Shown here in pieces: positions 53,142 to 63,331 of a stretch of 64,000 bases of DNA. The first letter of the stretch is position 1. Each line of letters starts with the position of its first letter. Source of the DNA: Rosistilla oblonga (GTDB lineage: Bacteria; Planctomycetota; Planctomycetia; Pirellulales; Pirellulaceae). A program made the translations under genes and the position numbers. The stretch lies in the NCBI RefSeq assembly GCF_007751715.1, contig NZ_CP036292.1, positions 1,240,001 through 1,304,000 on the forward strand, written 5' to 3'. The notes under the pieces are model-generated. The model had not been told where the DNA came from and ran no database searches. It was given only the letters and a program-made list of their open reading frames with translations.

Positions 53142-53256
53142 ACCTCAAATTAAAACGCCGGTTCGCCGTGCGCGTCGGTGACGAAATTTCTAACGCCGCC
53201 GCTGAATTGGGTTACGATGGGAGGGGGGAACATCGTGTTGGTAAAGGGGACGATTG

Positions 53257-56200
53257 ATGCGCAGCCGAAAACGGTTTATGTCGCTCGTCGCAGGGGGCAC
53301 CCTCGCGTTGGCGGTGCCGTTGTGCGGAGCGATGCTTGCGCAGCGTATGTTTCCCGAGTCGCGGTTCCAACATCTGCCGCTCCATTCGCTGTTGGAAGCG
53401 ACGGGCGGTTTGATCGCGATCGCGATCGCCAGCATCTTGATCGTCGAACGGGCGCGACGCGAGAACAACCGGCACTACCCGGTGATGGCTGCCGCTCTGA
53501 TTTCGATGGGCGTGTTGGATCTGTTCCAAGCTGGCGTCGCAGTCGGCGATAACTTTATCTGGCTGCACAGCGTAGGGACGTGTCTGGGCGGTGTCGTCTT
53601 CGCCTTGGTTTGGTACCGCACCTGGTTGCAGAAGCACGGTGCGCGGTGGATGCCCAGTATCGCACTGGCCGCCAGCGTGAGCCTGGGGACACTGAGCTGT
53701 CTGTTCGCGTCGTCGTTGCCGACAATGATCTGGGCCGATCAGTTTACGTTGGCGCCACGATTGCTGAACGGGATCGGCGGGCTGGGCTTTCTGGTCGCCT
53801 GCGGCTTCTTTGTCCGCCGCTTTTATCTGGCCGCGCGCTACGAAGATTGGCTGTTCCTCTCCTGCACGCTGATGCTTGGAACCGCGGCGATCTTATTCGG
53901 ACTCTCGACGCTTTGGGATGCCACGTGGTGGTGGTGGCATCTGCTGCGGATCTTTGCGTATGCCGCCGCCCTGGCCTACGCGATGCAGGTCTTTTTTCGG
54001 ACCGAAACCGAATTGATCCAGTTGAACCGTCAGTTAGTTGTTTCGAATAAGACGCTCGATGAAAGCGTTCGATCGACGACAGCCGATCTACATGTGGCGC
54101 ATCGCGAGTTGGCCAAGCACCAGCATCTGTTGAGCACGTTGGTCGAAAACATCCCCGATCCCGTCTTCTTCAAGGATCTCGAGGGTCGCTTTTTTCGAGC
54201 CAACCAGGCGATGGCTTCCAGTTGCGGATTGGCGAGTCCCGAAGCGATGTTGGGCAAGACCGATGCCGATATCTGGACAACGGAATTCGCACAGCAGACC
54301 GATGTCGACGAACAAGCGATCATCCGCAGCGGCAAGCCGTTGATCAACAAAGAGGAGTTGTTGGTCCGCCCCGATGGCCGACAGCGATGGGTGCTGGTGA
54401 CCAAGATGCCGCTGAAGGATGAGGCGGGCAACGTGGTCGGAACCTGTGGGATCGCACGCGACATCACCGAACGCAAGCACCAGGAGGAACGCATCTCGCG
54501 GATCAATCATCAGCTGGAACACCTCAACGAAGAACTGCTGACTAGCGAGAAACGCTATCGCGGGCTGGTCGATCATTCTCCCGAAGCGATCTTGATGCTC
54601 GATCTCGATTCGCAATTGTTCGTCGATGGCAACGACAGCGCGCTGAAGATCTTTGGGATCACGCGAGAGCAATTGCTGCGATCTCGGCCCAACGATCTCA
54701 GCCCGCCCCTGCAACCCGATGGGAAAACGTCGGACGAGAAAGCACACGAATACATCCGCCAAGCTTATGCAGAGGGAGTTGCCGTCTTCGATTGGGTTCA
54801 CCAACGCATCGACGGCGGGCTGGTCGAATGCGAGGTCCGGCTGGTCAGCCATCCCGACCGCAACCGGCGAATGATCCGAGCTAGCGTGATCGACAACTCG
54901 TGGCGGAAATCGTTGGAACGCGAACTCCGCAGCGCTCGCGATCAAGCGGAGCGATCGAGTCGCGCGAAAAGCGAATTCCTGGCCAACATGAGTCACGAGA
55001 TTCGCACGCCGCTGAACGCCGTGATCGGATTGACCGAAGCGGTCTTGCGGACCAATCTGTCCGAATCGCAGCGCGATCATTTGAGCACGGTCGTCGATTC
55101 CGCTGAATCGCTGCTGTCGGTGATCAACGATATCCTGGACTTCTCCAAGATCGAAGCTGGCCATTTGCAGATGGAGCACGCCGATTTTAATCTTCGCGAT
55201 CTGTTGGACGATACGCTCAAATCGCTCGCGCTTCGCGCCGAGCACCGTGGCAACGTGATGTTGTGTGATTGCGATGCCGACGTCCCTGCGACGCTTGTCG
55301 GCGATCCGTTGCGGTTGCGGCAAGTGATGACGAACCTATTGAACAACGCGATCAAGTTTACCGAGCGGGGCGAGATCCTTGTGCGCGTTGGCGTGGCCAA
55401 AGGGATCGGTGACGATCGCGTGCGGCTGCATGTCGTCGTCAAAGACAGCGGAATCGGGATCCAGCCCGACCAGATGGATCGACTGTTCGAAGCCTTTGAA
55501 CAAGCCGATTCGTCGACGACGCGGCAATACGGCGGCACCGGTTTAGGGCTCAGCATCTGTGCCCAGTTGGTCAAATTGATGCAGGGAAAGATCTGGGCGG
55601 AAAGCGATTCGCAGCACGGCAGCGAGTTCCATTTTGAAGCCGAGTTTGGTGTCGCCAGCGGCGAGCCGCAAGTGCTTCCCGACGGCGACCTGTTGGTTGG
55701 CGTTGGCGTTTTGGTTGTCGAGCCCAATCCAACCAATCGGGCGATCTTGGAACAGATGCTGGTTGCCAAACAGATGTCGCCGATCGCTGTCGCAGCGATT
55801 CCTGAGGCGTTGGAAGTGATCGACCGCAGCGCCGCGACGCCTCATCCGATTCGGGTCGCGTTGTTGGACGACCATGTCGGCGATCCGCAGTCGTTGCTGC
55901 AAGTCGCCGGCGATGGAAAGACTCGGTTGCCGATTCGAGTTGTTGTGATGGGCGTCGTCGAAGGGCAACGAGATGCCACCGCGGGAGCTGCGGCGTGGCT
56001 GACTAAGCCGGTCAAGCAATCGGAGCTGTTTCAAGTGCTGTGCAAAGTACTGCAAAGCGACCGCCCGAGAGTAACGGCGGTTCCCGTCGCCGCCACGCCA
56101 GAGATCGTGCTGCCGCCGCTGGATATCCTGCTGGTCGAGGACAGCGTGGTGAACCGAACCGTTGCGATCGCGATCTTAAAAGGGCATCGGGTCGAGATCG

Positions 56201-56478
56201 CGGAAAATGGCCGGCAGGCCTTGGAGCAACTGGAACGGCGAGCGTTTGATGTCGTCTTAATGGATGTGCAGATGCCCGAGATGGATGGCTACGAAGCGAC
56301 CGCCGCGATCCGCCGCCGCGAACAGGGAACCGATCGGCATCAATACATCATCGCCATGACGGCGCATGCGATCCAAGGGGATCGCGAGCTGTGTCTGGCG
56401 GCGGGAATGGACGACTACGTCTCCAAACCGGTCCGCCGCGAAACCTTGATTGCCGCGATTGCCAAAGCGAATCCTTGA
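53257..56478 (+). CDS. Membrane-bound hybrid sensor histidine kinase
   Basis: 1073 residues from the ATG at 53257 (a TTG one codon earlier is also in frame), with AAGGGG nine bases before. About eight membrane helices cover residues 8-255, ending with a Trp cluster (ATWWWWHLLRIFAYAAAL). Two PAS domains follow (about 290-415 and 425-555), then HisKA with SHEIRTPLNAVIG, HATPase with NNAIKF, DSGIGI and GGTGLGLSI, and two receiver domains. The first (from LLVGVGVLVVEPN) lacks the acidic pair and is degenerate; the second (ILLVEDSVVNRTVAI, VVLMDVQMPEMDG, Lys in YVSKPV) is complete. The signal and the partner regulator are unknown; no response regulator gene is next to it. Confidence 0.9.
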   Translation: MRSRKRFMSLVAGGTLALAVPLCGAMLAQRMFPESRFQHLPLHSLLEATGGLIAIAIASILIVERARRENNRHYPVMAAALISMGVLDLFQAGVAVGDNFIWLHSVGTCLGGVVFALVWYRTWLQKHGARWMPSIALAASVSLGTLSCLFASSLPTMIWADQFTLAPRLLNGIGGLGFLVACGFFVRRFYLAARYEDWLFLSCTLMLGTAAILFGLSTLWDATWWWWHLLRIFAYAAALAYAMQVFFRTETELIQLNRQLVVSNKTLDESVRSTTADLHVAHRELAKHQHLLSTLVENIPDPVFFKDLEGRFFRANQAMASSCGLASPEAMLGKTDADIWTTEFAQQTDVDEQAIIRSGKPLINKEELLVRPDGRQRWVLVTKMPLKDEAGNVVGTCGIARDITERKHQEERISRINHQLEHLNEELLTSEKRYRGLVDHSPEAILMLDLDSQLFVDGNDSALKIFGITREQLLRSRPNDLSPPLQPDGKTSDEKAHEYIRQAYAEGVAVFDWVHQRIDGGLVECEVRLVSHPDRNRRMIRASVIDNSWRKSLERELRSARDQAERSSRAKSEFLANMSHEIRTPLNAVIGLTEAVLRTNLSESQRDHLSTVVDSAESLLSVINDILDFSKIEAGHLQMEHADFNLRDLLDDTLKSLALRAEHRGNVMLCDCDADVPATLVGDPLRLRQVMTNLLNNAIKFTERGEILVRVGVAKGIGDDRVRLHVVVKDSGIGIQPDQMDRLFEAFEQADSSTTRQYGGTGLGLSICAQLVKLMQGKIWAESDSQHGSEFHFEAEFGVASGEPQVLPDGDLLVGVGVLVVEPNPTNRAILEQMLVAKQMSPIAVAAIPEALEVIDRSAATPHPIRVALLDDHVGDPQSLLQVAGDGKTRLPIRVVVMGVVEGQRDATAGAAAWLTKPVKQSELFQVLCKVLQSDRPRVTAVPVAATPEIVLPPLDILLVEDSVVNRTVAIAILKGHRVEIAENGRQALEQLERRAFDVVLMDVQMPEMDGYEATAAIRRREQGTDRHQYIIAMTAHAIQGDRELCLAAGMDDYVSKPVRRETLIAAIAKANP

Positions 56479-56574
56479 TCCTGCTTTACCTTTTGCCAGC
56501 CGTCGTACAAAATGGCGGCTTAACGGAATCAAGGATCACGCGTCGATCGCGTTGTTCAACACAGCGGAGCGACA

Positions 56575-57834
56575 GTGAACAAGCCCGGGCAACGGCGACA
56601 AGCCGCTATCTCTTTCATCCTGATCACCCTGTTCATCGATATCTTGGGGATCGGGATCATCATTCCCGTGCTGCCCGAATTGGTGAAGAGCTTCGTCGAG
56701 GGGAGCACCGCCAACGCTAGCTGGTATGTCGGCGTGATCGGTTCGGTCTACGCGTTGATGCAGTTCATCTTCGCCCCAATCGTCGGAGCACTGTCGGATC
56801 GCTTCGGTCGCCGACCGGTGATCCTTTGTTCGCTGTTTGGCCTCGGCGTCGACTTCATCGTCCAGGGCTTGGCGACCAATATCGGTTGGTTGTTTGCCGG
56901 GCGGATCTTTGCCGGCGTGATGGGAGCCAGCATCTCGACCGCCAACGCTTATATCGCCGATGTTTCGACAGCCGATACGCGGGCGCGTAACTTCGGCTTG
57001 GTCGGAGTCGCTTTTGGAATGGGCTTTATCATCGGACCAGCGCTTGGCGGATTGCTGGGTGCTTTCGATCTGCGGTTGCCATTTTTTGTTGCCGCAGGGC
57101 TGGCGCTGGTGAACTGGTTGTACGGCTACTTCATTTTGCCCGAATCGCTGCCGCCAGAGCGTCGCAGCAGTTTCACACTCGCCAAAGCCAATCCGCTTGG
57201 ATCGCTGCAACGCCTGCGTCAGTATCCGATCGTCGCGGGGTTAGCTGTCGCGATCGTCTGCACCTCGCTGGCCCAACGCGGCTTGGAAAACGTCTGGGTT
57301 CTGTACACCGGATATCGATTCGATTGGAATCAACAGACCAATGGACTCGCCTTGGGGCTGGTCGGATTGATGGCGATGTTGGTGCAGGGAGGACTGGTGC
57401 GGCCGACGATCAAGCGGTTTGGTGAACGCCGCACCGTTCTGATCGGCGTGACGATCTCCTTCATCGCATTTCTCGGATACGGATCGGCGACGCAGGGCTG
57501 GATGATTCCCTGCATCATCATCTTCGGCGGCTTTGGAGGAGTCAGCGGGCCGGCGATGCAGAGTCTTGTCGCCGGGGCGATCGATCCGTCGGAGCAAGGG
57601 AAGGTGCAGGGAGCGCTGACGTCGTTGATCAGTCTGACCAACGTGATCGCACCGACGTTTTTCACCGCCGGATTGTTCAGCTACTTCATCTCCGACGACG
57701 CCCCGATCCACTTGCCGGGGATTCCCTTCTACGTCGGTGCGGCGCTGATTTTTACAGCGCTGTTGATCATCCGCCGCGTCTTTCGACGGATTCCAGAGAC
57801 CGAACAAGTCGAAGCGGGCAGCTTGGCGACTTGA
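56575..57834 (+). CDS. MFS transporter, TCR/Tet-type
   Basis: 419 residues, starting with GTG at 56575, with GGAG eight bases before. Twelve membrane helices can be drawn. The N-terminal half has the drug-exporter pattern ILITLFIDILGIGIIIPVLP, then the A-like motif GALSDRFGRRPVIL (GxLaDrxGrkxxl) and FAGRIFAGVMGASISTANAY. Motif C-like sequence is VGVAFGMGFIIGPALGGLL. This is the TCR/Tet subgroup, known for tetracycline-proton exchange but present widely with unknown substrates. A housekeeping efflux role is more likely than resistance here. It lies 97 bases behind the histidine kinase and converges with the DUF1844 gene. Confidence 0.88.
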   Translation: MNKPGQRRQAAISFILITLFIDILGIGIIIPVLPELVKSFVEGSTANASWYVGVIGSVYALMQFIFAPIVGALSDRFGRRPVILCSLFGLGVDFIVQGLATNIGWLFAGRIFAGVMGASISTANAYIADVSTADTRARNFGLVGVAFGMGFIIGPALGGLLGAFDLRLPFFVAAGLALVNWLYGYFILPESLPPERRSSFTLAKANPLGSLQRLRQYPIVAGLAVAIVCTSLAQRGLENVWVLYTGYRFDWNQQTNGLALGLVGLMAMLVQGGLVRPTIKRFGERRTVLIGVTISFIAFLGYGSATQGWMIPCIIIFGGFGGVSGPAMQSLVAGAIDPSEQGKVQGALTSLISLTNVIAPTFFTAGLFSYFISDDAPIHLPGIPFYVGAALIFTALLIIRRVFRRIPETEQVEAGSLAT

Positions 57835-57857
57835 TCTTCGCGGTTTCAGTCGTTTCT

Positions 57858-57880
57858 CGTCGGGCAATTTCTGCCCGACG
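57858..57880. terminator. Bidirectional stem-loop between convergent genes
   Basis: A perfect 9-bp stem, CGTCGGGCA (57858-57866) with TGCCCGACG (57872-57880), and a 5-base loop, sits between the stops of the MFS transporter and the DUF1844 gene. It has no long T-run, but place and strength suit a shared terminator. Confidence 0.5.
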
Positions 57881-57883
57881 CGA

Positions 57884-58315
57884 TTACATCGATACGAACA
57901 ACATCCGCAACTGGTGCAGCGTCTGCGTTAAGTTGTCGTGTTCCTGACCGGTCAGGTTCCGCTTGGTCTTTTCTTGCAACATCGCCAGCGTGTCGATGTA
58001 GTGCTTGGCGATCGCTTTATTCGGTTCGCTTTCACCCGTCATCGGGTTGGGAACCTTGCCCAGCGAGATCAAGGCTTGAGAGCCGAGCATCGCCACCAGC
58101 ATCTCAAACGATGCGGGAGGTGGTTCGATATCGCCAGCGGGCTGCGAGTCGTCTGCCGCTTGAGACTCTTCAGTCGCAGCAGGCGTTGCGTCGTCCGGAG
58201 CGCTCTCGGCAGCTGCTTGCTTCTCCGCCAGAGCTTCCTTTTCCTTTTGAACCTGCGTTTTCCAATCGTCGTCGATGATCAGCTTGGGTTCTTTTTCTTC
58301 GTTTTCTTCGCTCAT
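57884..58315 (-). CDS. DUF1844 protein
   Basis: 143 residues. A charged N-terminus with LIIDDDWKTQVQKEKEALAE is followed by an acidic, Ala-rich linker (about 35-65). The conserved DUF1844 region is ASFEMLVAMLGSQALISLGK, then MTGESEPNKAIAKHYIDTLA and LTGQEHDNLTQTLHQLRMLF. Function is unknown; the family is soluble and found in planctomycetes and other bacteria. It starts 30 bases after pyrG on the same strand and is probably co-transcribed. Confidence 0.88.
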   Translation of the reverse strand: MSEENEEKEPKLIIDDDWKTQVQKEKEALAEKQAAAESAPDDATPAATEESQAADDSQPAGDIEPPPASFEMLVAMLGSQALISLGKVPNPMTGESEPNKAIAKHYIDTLAMLQEKTKRNLTGQEHDNLTQTLHQLRMLFVSM

Positions 58316-58345
58316 GATTTTTGCAAAGTTGTAAGGGATAAAAAA

Positions 58346-60007
58346 CTAGCTGGAGGCCGAATCGGGAGCCGGTTGTGAAGCGGCCCGATCGTGTTCGGTC
58401 TTGTTGATTCGGCGTTGGATCGCGGCTTCGATGAAGCCCGAGAACAACGGATGCGCCGACAGCGGCTTGCTCTTGAATTCCGGATGGAACTGAACCGCGA
58501 CGAACCAAGGATGCTCGGCGATCTCGATGATCTCGACCAGTTCGTGGTCGGGGCTCGTCCCGGCGATCCGCATCCCGTTGGCTTCGAATTGGCTGCGATA
58601 GCTGTTGTTGAACTCGTACCGGTGGCGGTGGCGTTCGACTACTTCGTCGGTGCCGTAACACGCCGCCGATTTGCTGTGTCGGTCGAGCTTCGCTTGCTGA
58701 GCTCCCAATCGCATCGTGCCGCCCATCTGCGTGATGTTGCGTTGTTCGTCCAACAAGCAGATCACTGGGTTTTGCGTATCGCGGTCGAACTCCGTCGAAT
58801 GGGCGTCGGTCAATCCGATCACGTTGCGACCAAATTCGATCGCGGCACATTGCATGCCCAGACAGATTCCGAAAAACGGAATGTTCCGCTCGCGAGCGAA
58901 CTGAATCGCCTGCACTTTGCCTTCGATGCCTCGCTCGCCAAAACCGCCGGGGACCAAGATGCCGTGGTATCCCGACAGCATCCGTTCGACTCCTTCACGT
59001 TCGATATCGGCGCTTTGCACGCGGCCGATTCGCAGCTGAGCCTTGTTGGCGATTCCCGCGTGATCCAACGATTCGTAGATCGATTTGTAGGCGTCTTTGT
59101 GTTCGGCGTATTTGCCGACGACGGCGATGCTGATCTCGTGCTGCGGATTACGCATCGAGTGCAGCATCTCCGACCAGCCGGTGATGTCCAGCGATTTAGC
59201 GTTCAGCCCCAGTCGCTTGATGATCAAGCTGTCCAGTTTGTTCTCGACCAGACTCAGCGGGACCTCATAGATCGAGAAGTCCTTGTCCTTTTCTTCGATC
59301 ACCGCTTCCAAGGGGACGTTACAGAACAGAGCGATCTTTTCGCGATCCTCGCGCGTCACGCTGTGTTCGGTGCGGCAGATCAGGATGTCCGGTTGGATAC
59401 CGATCTCTCGCAATTGGCCAACGCTGTGCTGCGTCGGTTTTGTCTTCAGTTCGCCCGCGGCCTTCAGGTAGGGGATCAGCGTTAGGTGAATGTACAGGCA
59501 GTTTTCCTTGCCGACATCCAGCGAAAACTGGCGGATCGCTTCCAGGAAGGGCAAGCCTTCGATATCGCCAACCGTGCCACCGATCTCGGTGATCACGACG
59601 TCGACGTCGTCGTCGTCGCCCAGCTTTTGCACGACCGATTTGATCTCGTCGGTGATGTGCGGGATCACCTGGACCGTTTTGCCCAGGAATCGCCCCTGGC
59701 GTTCCTTTTCGATCACCGACAGATAGATCTGGCCGGTGGTGTAATTCGAATCGCGGGAAAGCGGGCCGTTGGTGAAGCGTTCGTAGTGCCCCAGATCCAG
59801 GTCGGTCTCGCTGCCGTCGTCCAGGACGTAGACCTCGCCGTGCTGGTAGGGGCTCATCGTCCCCGGATCGACGTTGATGTACGGGTCCAGCTTCTGCATG
59901 CGGACGCGCAGTCCACGTTGTTCCAACAGCATGCCAATCGATGCGCTGGTCAAGCCTTTGCCAAGGGAACTTACCACGCCGCCGGTTACGAAAATGTGCT
60001 TTGTCAT
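58346..60007 (-). CDS. pyrG: CTP synthase
   Basis: 553 residues, the usual length. The enzyme converts UTP to CTP using ATP and glutamine, the last step of pyrimidine nucleotide synthesis. The synthetase part (about 1-270) begins [17 protein letters not shown] and holds [35 protein letters not shown] and [20 protein letters not shown]. The class-I glutaminase part (about 295-545) holds [14 protein letters not shown], the catalytic Cys in [10 protein letters not shown] and the His-Glu pair in [14 protein letters not shown]. All key residues are present. The DUF1844 gene follows 30 bases behind. Confidence 0.97.
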   Translation of the reverse strand: MTKHIFVTGGVVSSLGKGLTSASIGMLLEQRGLRVRMQKLDPYINVDPGTMSPYQHGEVYVLDDGSETDLDLGHYERFTNGPLSRDSNYTTGQIYLSVIEKERQGRFLGKTVQVIPHITDEIKSVVQKLGDDDDVDVVITEIGGTVGDIEGLPFLEAIRQFSLDVGKENCLYIHLTLIPYLKAAGELKTKPTQHSVGQLREIGIQPDILICRTEHSVTREDREKIALFCNVPLEAVIEEKDKDFSIYEVPLSLVENKLDSLIIKRLGLNAKSLDITGWSEMLHSMRNPQHEISIAVVGKYAEHKDAYKSIYESLDHAGIANKAQLRIGRVQSADIEREGVERMLSGYHGILVPGGFGERGIEGKVQAIQFARERNIPFFGICLGMQCAAIEFGRNVIGLTDAHSTEFDRDTQNPVICLLDEQRNITQMGGTMRLGAQQAKLDRHSKSAACYGTDEVVERHRHRYEFNNSYRSQFEANGMRIAGTSPDHELVEIIEIAEHPWFVAVQFHPEFKSKPLSAHPLFSGFIEAAIQRRINKTEHDRAASQPAPDSASS

Positions 60008-60191
60008 GGGAAAATATCTTAGCCTGTTGCCCCCGGTCGCGTGAAGGGACCGAAGCCAAAGTCTTGAGTTTGGCGGGCGGCCCGGTTAAAGTCCCAGAAG
60101 CCCCGATGCGCGATCCGATGCCAGTGATGCATGCCTTGGGGGGCTGTGTTTGTTTTTAGTTCCTGTCGAACCCACGTCTTGAGAACCTTTC

Positions 60192-61739
60192 ATGCGTTGT
60201 CTCGTTGTATCGGTCGTCCTGTTCATCAGTTGCCTAGGTGTTGGCGGCGACGCGACGGAGGGCAAGGCGCAAGCCGCAGAACCATCGCGGCCCAACATCG
60301 TCTACATTTTGGCCGACGATATGGGGATCGGAGACGTTCAGGCGTTTAACCCCGAAGGCAAGATCGCCACGCCGGCGATGAACAGGTTGGCTGCCGAGGG
60401 GATGCGTTTTAACGACGCTCATTCCGGTTCGGCCGTCTGTTCGCCGACGCGTTACGGAATTCTGACCGGCCGCTACAGTTGGCGGACGCGGTTGCAATCG
60501 GGAGTCACCTGGGGCTATTCGCTGCCGTTGATCGATTCGGGGCGGATGACTGTCGCGTCGATGCTGAAGTCGCAGGGCTACAACACCGCCTGCATCGGCA
60601 AGTGGCATCTCGGATTGGAGTGGGGGCTGAAAGATCCTTCGAAGAAGCCGAGCGATGATCCGAAGGAACCTTGGGACAACATCGACTTTGCCAAACCGAT
60701 CACCTCCGGCCCGCTGCAGCTTGGGTTCGATACCTTCTTCGGCATCTCGGCTTCGCTGGACATGCATCCTTATGTCTACATCGAAGACGATCATTTGACC
60801 GACATCCCGACTAAAGAAGTGGCTGCGTCGGGGGGGAAGAAGTTTTGGCGCAAGGGGCCCGTCGGCGATGACTTCCAACACATCGGCGTCTTGGATCGCT
60901 TGACCGACCGAGCCGTCGACTACATTGAAACGCAATCCGCCGACAAACCGTTCTTCCTCTATTTCCCATTGCCAGCGCCTCACACGCCGATCGTTCCGAC
61001 CGAAGCGTTTCAAAACAAAAGCGGTCTCAACGAGTGGGGCGATTTTGTCATGCAAGTCGATTCGGTTGTCGGTTCGGTAATGCAGGCGATCGAAAAACAG
61101 GGGCTCACCGACAACACGTTGATCATCGTCACCAGCGACAACGGCGCGACGCCGAAAGCTGATTTTGCGGAGCTGAAGGCCAAGGGGCACAATCCGAGTT
61201 CGGTCTACCGCGGCAACAAAGCCGACGCGTTTGAAGGCGGCCACCGCGTGGCGTTCATCGCTCGCTGGCCCGCCGTGATCGCCGCCGGAACCGCATCGGA
61301 CGCAACGATTTGCCACACCGATCTGCTGGCGACCGCGGCGGAAGCGACCGGCGCGGAACTGCCCGCCGACGCGGCTGTCGATTCGGTCAGCATGCTGCCG
61401 TTGATGAAAGATGCCGACACGCCGACGGTTCGCGAAGCGACGGTTCACCACTCGGTCAACGGTTCGTTTGCGATCCGTAAGGGCTCGTGGAAGCTGATGT
61501 TCTGCCCCGGTTCGGGCGGATGGAGCACGCCGCGTCCGCCTGCGGCGAGAAATCAAAAGCTTCCGCCGCTGCAGTTGTTCGATCTGGCGACCGACATCGG
61601 TGAAACCAAAAACGTTGCCGACAGCCACCCCGAAGTCGTTCAAGAATTGAGCCAGTTGATGGCTCAATATATCGAGCGTGGCCGTAGCACGCCGGGTGCT
61701 GATCAAGAGAACGAAGTCGAAATCCGGTTGATGAAATAA
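60192..61739 (+). CDS. Secreted sulfatase (first of a pair)
   Basis: 515 residues with a signal peptide (about 1-29). The type I sulfatase pattern is complete: NIVYILADDMGIGDVQAF with the two metal-binding Asp, the formylglycine motif CSPTR with Cys83 (AVCSPTRYGILTGRYSWRTR), IGKWHLGLEWG, LYFPLPAPHTPIVPTE and VTSDNGATPKAD. Cys83 would be converted to formylglycine by an enzyme encoded elsewhere. It removes sulfate from a sulfated sugar or related compound outside the cytoplasm; such genes are abundant in marine planctomycetes. The second sulfatase follows 75 bases behind. Confidence 0.9.
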   Translation: MRCLVVSVVLFISCLGVGGDATEGKAQAAEPSRPNIVYILADDMGIGDVQAFNPEGKIATPAMNRLAAEGMRFNDAHSGSAVCSPTRYGILTGRYSWRTRLQSGVTWGYSLPLIDSGRMTVASMLKSQGYNTACIGKWHLGLEWGLKDPSKKPSDDPKEPWDNIDFAKPITSGPLQLGFDTFFGISASLDMHPYVYIEDDHLTDIPTKEVAASGGKKFWRKGPVGDDFQHIGVLDRLTDRAVDYIETQSADKPFFLYFPLPAPHTPIVPTEAFQNKSGLNEWGDFVMQVDSVVGSVMQAIEKQGLTDNTLIIVTSDNGATPKADFAELKAKGHNPSSVYRGNKADAFEGGHRVAFIARWPAVIAAGTASDATICHTDLLATAAEATGAELPADAAVDSVSMLPLMKDADTPTVREATVHHSVNGSFAIRKGSWKLMFCPGSGGWSTPRPPAARNQKLPPLQLFDLATDIGETKNVADSHPEVVQELSQLMAQYIERGRSTPGADQENEVEIRLMK

Positions 61740-61814
61740 ACTACTCGGCTGCAACTGAAATCGAGTCAACGCCCTCCCCTTCCCTTCCACAACACCAAAC
61801 CCCATAGACTCTCG

Positions 61815-63302
61815 ATGACCATTGCTCATGCGCTTCGTTGCCTGATGTTTGCGATAGCCGTTTGTTTCACGTCGGCTGCGTTTGCTGCGGATAAGCCCAA
61901 CGTGATCCTGATCTTCATCGATGACATGGGCTGGGGCGATATCGGTTGTTACGGCAACGATTTCGTCGACACGCCGCGGATCGATCAACTGGCCGCCGAA
62001 GGGATGCGGTTCACCGATTTTTATGCCGCGGGAGCTGTCTGTTCGCCGACACGATGTGCGCTCCAATCGGGACAGAACCAAGCTCGGATCGGGATCACCG
62101 CTCACATCCCCGGGCACTGGCGTCCGTTTGAACGGGTGATCACGCCGCAGACGACGATGGCCTTGCCGTTGGATACCGTCACGGTGGGCGAATCGATGCA
62201 GCAGGCGGGATATAAGACCGGATATATCGGCAAGTGGCACCTAGGAGATTCGCCCGGCTTCCTCCCCGATCGCCAAGGCTATGAATATTCGGCGGTCATC
62301 AACGGCCCGCATCTGCCGGGCAAGTTTCGCGTCGCCGGACGCAAGGACATCAAACCGAAGCCGGGGCAATATCGGACCGACTTCGAAGCCGATCTGTGTG
62401 TCGACTTCATCGAGCAGAACAAATCGAAGCCCTTCTTTTTGATGCTCTCTCCGTTTGCGGTTCACATCCCGCTTGGAGCGATGTCCGAAAAGGTGCAGAA
62501 GTATCAAGACAAAGCAAAGGCGACGGGGCGCGAGCTGCCCAATCCGATCTACGCCGCGATGATCGAGCATTGCGATGACATGGTCGGCCGGATCGTCGAC
62601 GCGGTCGAAGCTCAAGGGCTGACCGAAAAGACGATGATCGTCTTCACCTCCGATAACGGCGGGTTGTATCGACGCTACGATTACCGTCCTGCCGCCGATG
62701 ACAACGTCAGTTCGCTGGCACCGCTGAAAGGCGAAAAGGGATCGTTGCACGAGGGAGGTGTCCGCGTGCCGTTGATCGTCAAATATCCAGCCAAGGTTGC
62801 CGCCGGTGGCGTCTGTGCCGAACCGACGATCAGCTACGATTTCTACCCGACGTTTGTCGAACTCGCCGGCGGCAGCTTGCCGGCGAATCAGACGATCGAT
62901 GGCGTCTCGTTGCTGCCATTGTTGGAGAAGCCCGATGCGACGCTACCCCGTTCCGCCTTGCATTGGCACTATCCGCACTACCACCACGATCGCCCTGCCA
63001 GCAGTATCCGTGAGCGCGATTGGAAGCTGATCGAATATCTCGATGGGACCGGCGATGTCGAGCTTTATCACATTGCGTCGGACATCGGTGAAAGCGAGAA
63101 CCTTGTCGAAGAGAAAGCCGGCCGCGCGGCCGATCTGCGTCGCAAGTTGGCGACCTGGCGACATGAGGTCTCGGCTCGGATGCCAATCCCCAATCCCAAC
63201 TACGATCCCGCCCGCGCCGATCAGTGGTGGAGTTTGCGATCGGGAAAACCTGTCGACAGCGATAGCCGAAAACGCTTTCCGCCGACCGAAAAAGATCTGT
63301 AG
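61815..63302 (+). CDS. Secreted sulfatase (second of a pair)
   Basis: 495 residues with a signal peptide (about 1-25, cleaved after FAA). It shows VILIFIDDMGWGDIGCYG, the formylglycine motif CSPTR with Cys76 (AAGAVCSPTRCALQSGQNQA), IGKWHLGDSPGFLP, MLSPFAVHIPLGAM, VFTSDNGGLYRRYDY and a C-terminal domain ending in RKRFPPTEKDL. The Cys before Ala-Leu after the motif and the long RIGITAHIPGHWRP loop separate it from the first copy, so they are diverged genes rather than a recent duplication. Together they probably remove different sulfate groups from the same glycan. It is followed by the tandem repeat array. Confidence 0.9.
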   Translation: MTIAHALRCLMFAIAVCFTSAAFAADKPNVILIFIDDMGWGDIGCYGNDFVDTPRIDQLAAEGMRFTDFYAAGAVCSPTRCALQSGQNQARIGITAHIPGHWRPFERVITPQTTMALPLDTVTVGESMQQAGYKTGYIGKWHLGDSPGFLPDRQGYEYSAVINGPHLPGKFRVAGRKDIKPKPGQYRTDFEADLCVDFIEQNKSKPFFLMLSPFAVHIPLGAMSEKVQKYQDKAKATGRELPNPIYAAMIEHCDDMVGRIVDAVEAQGLTEKTMIVFTSDNGGLYRRYDYRPAADDNVSSLAPLKGEKGSLHEGGVRVPLIVKYPAKVAAGGVCAEPTISYDFYPTFVELAGGSLPANQTIDGVSLLPLLEKPDATLPRSALHWHYPHYHHDRPASSIRERDWKLIEYLDGTGDVELYHIASDIGESENLVEEKAGRAADLRRKLATWRHEVSARMPIPNPNYDPARADQWWSLRSGKPVDSDSRKRFPPTEKDL

Positions 63303-63331
63303 GGTGAGCGGATTGGGGCGCGATCAATCGA

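Noticed and set aside
56575-57834. Tetracycline resistance gene
   Set aside because: The subgroup is broad; there is no mobile element, no tetR-like gene and no compositional change, so resistance cannot be claimed.
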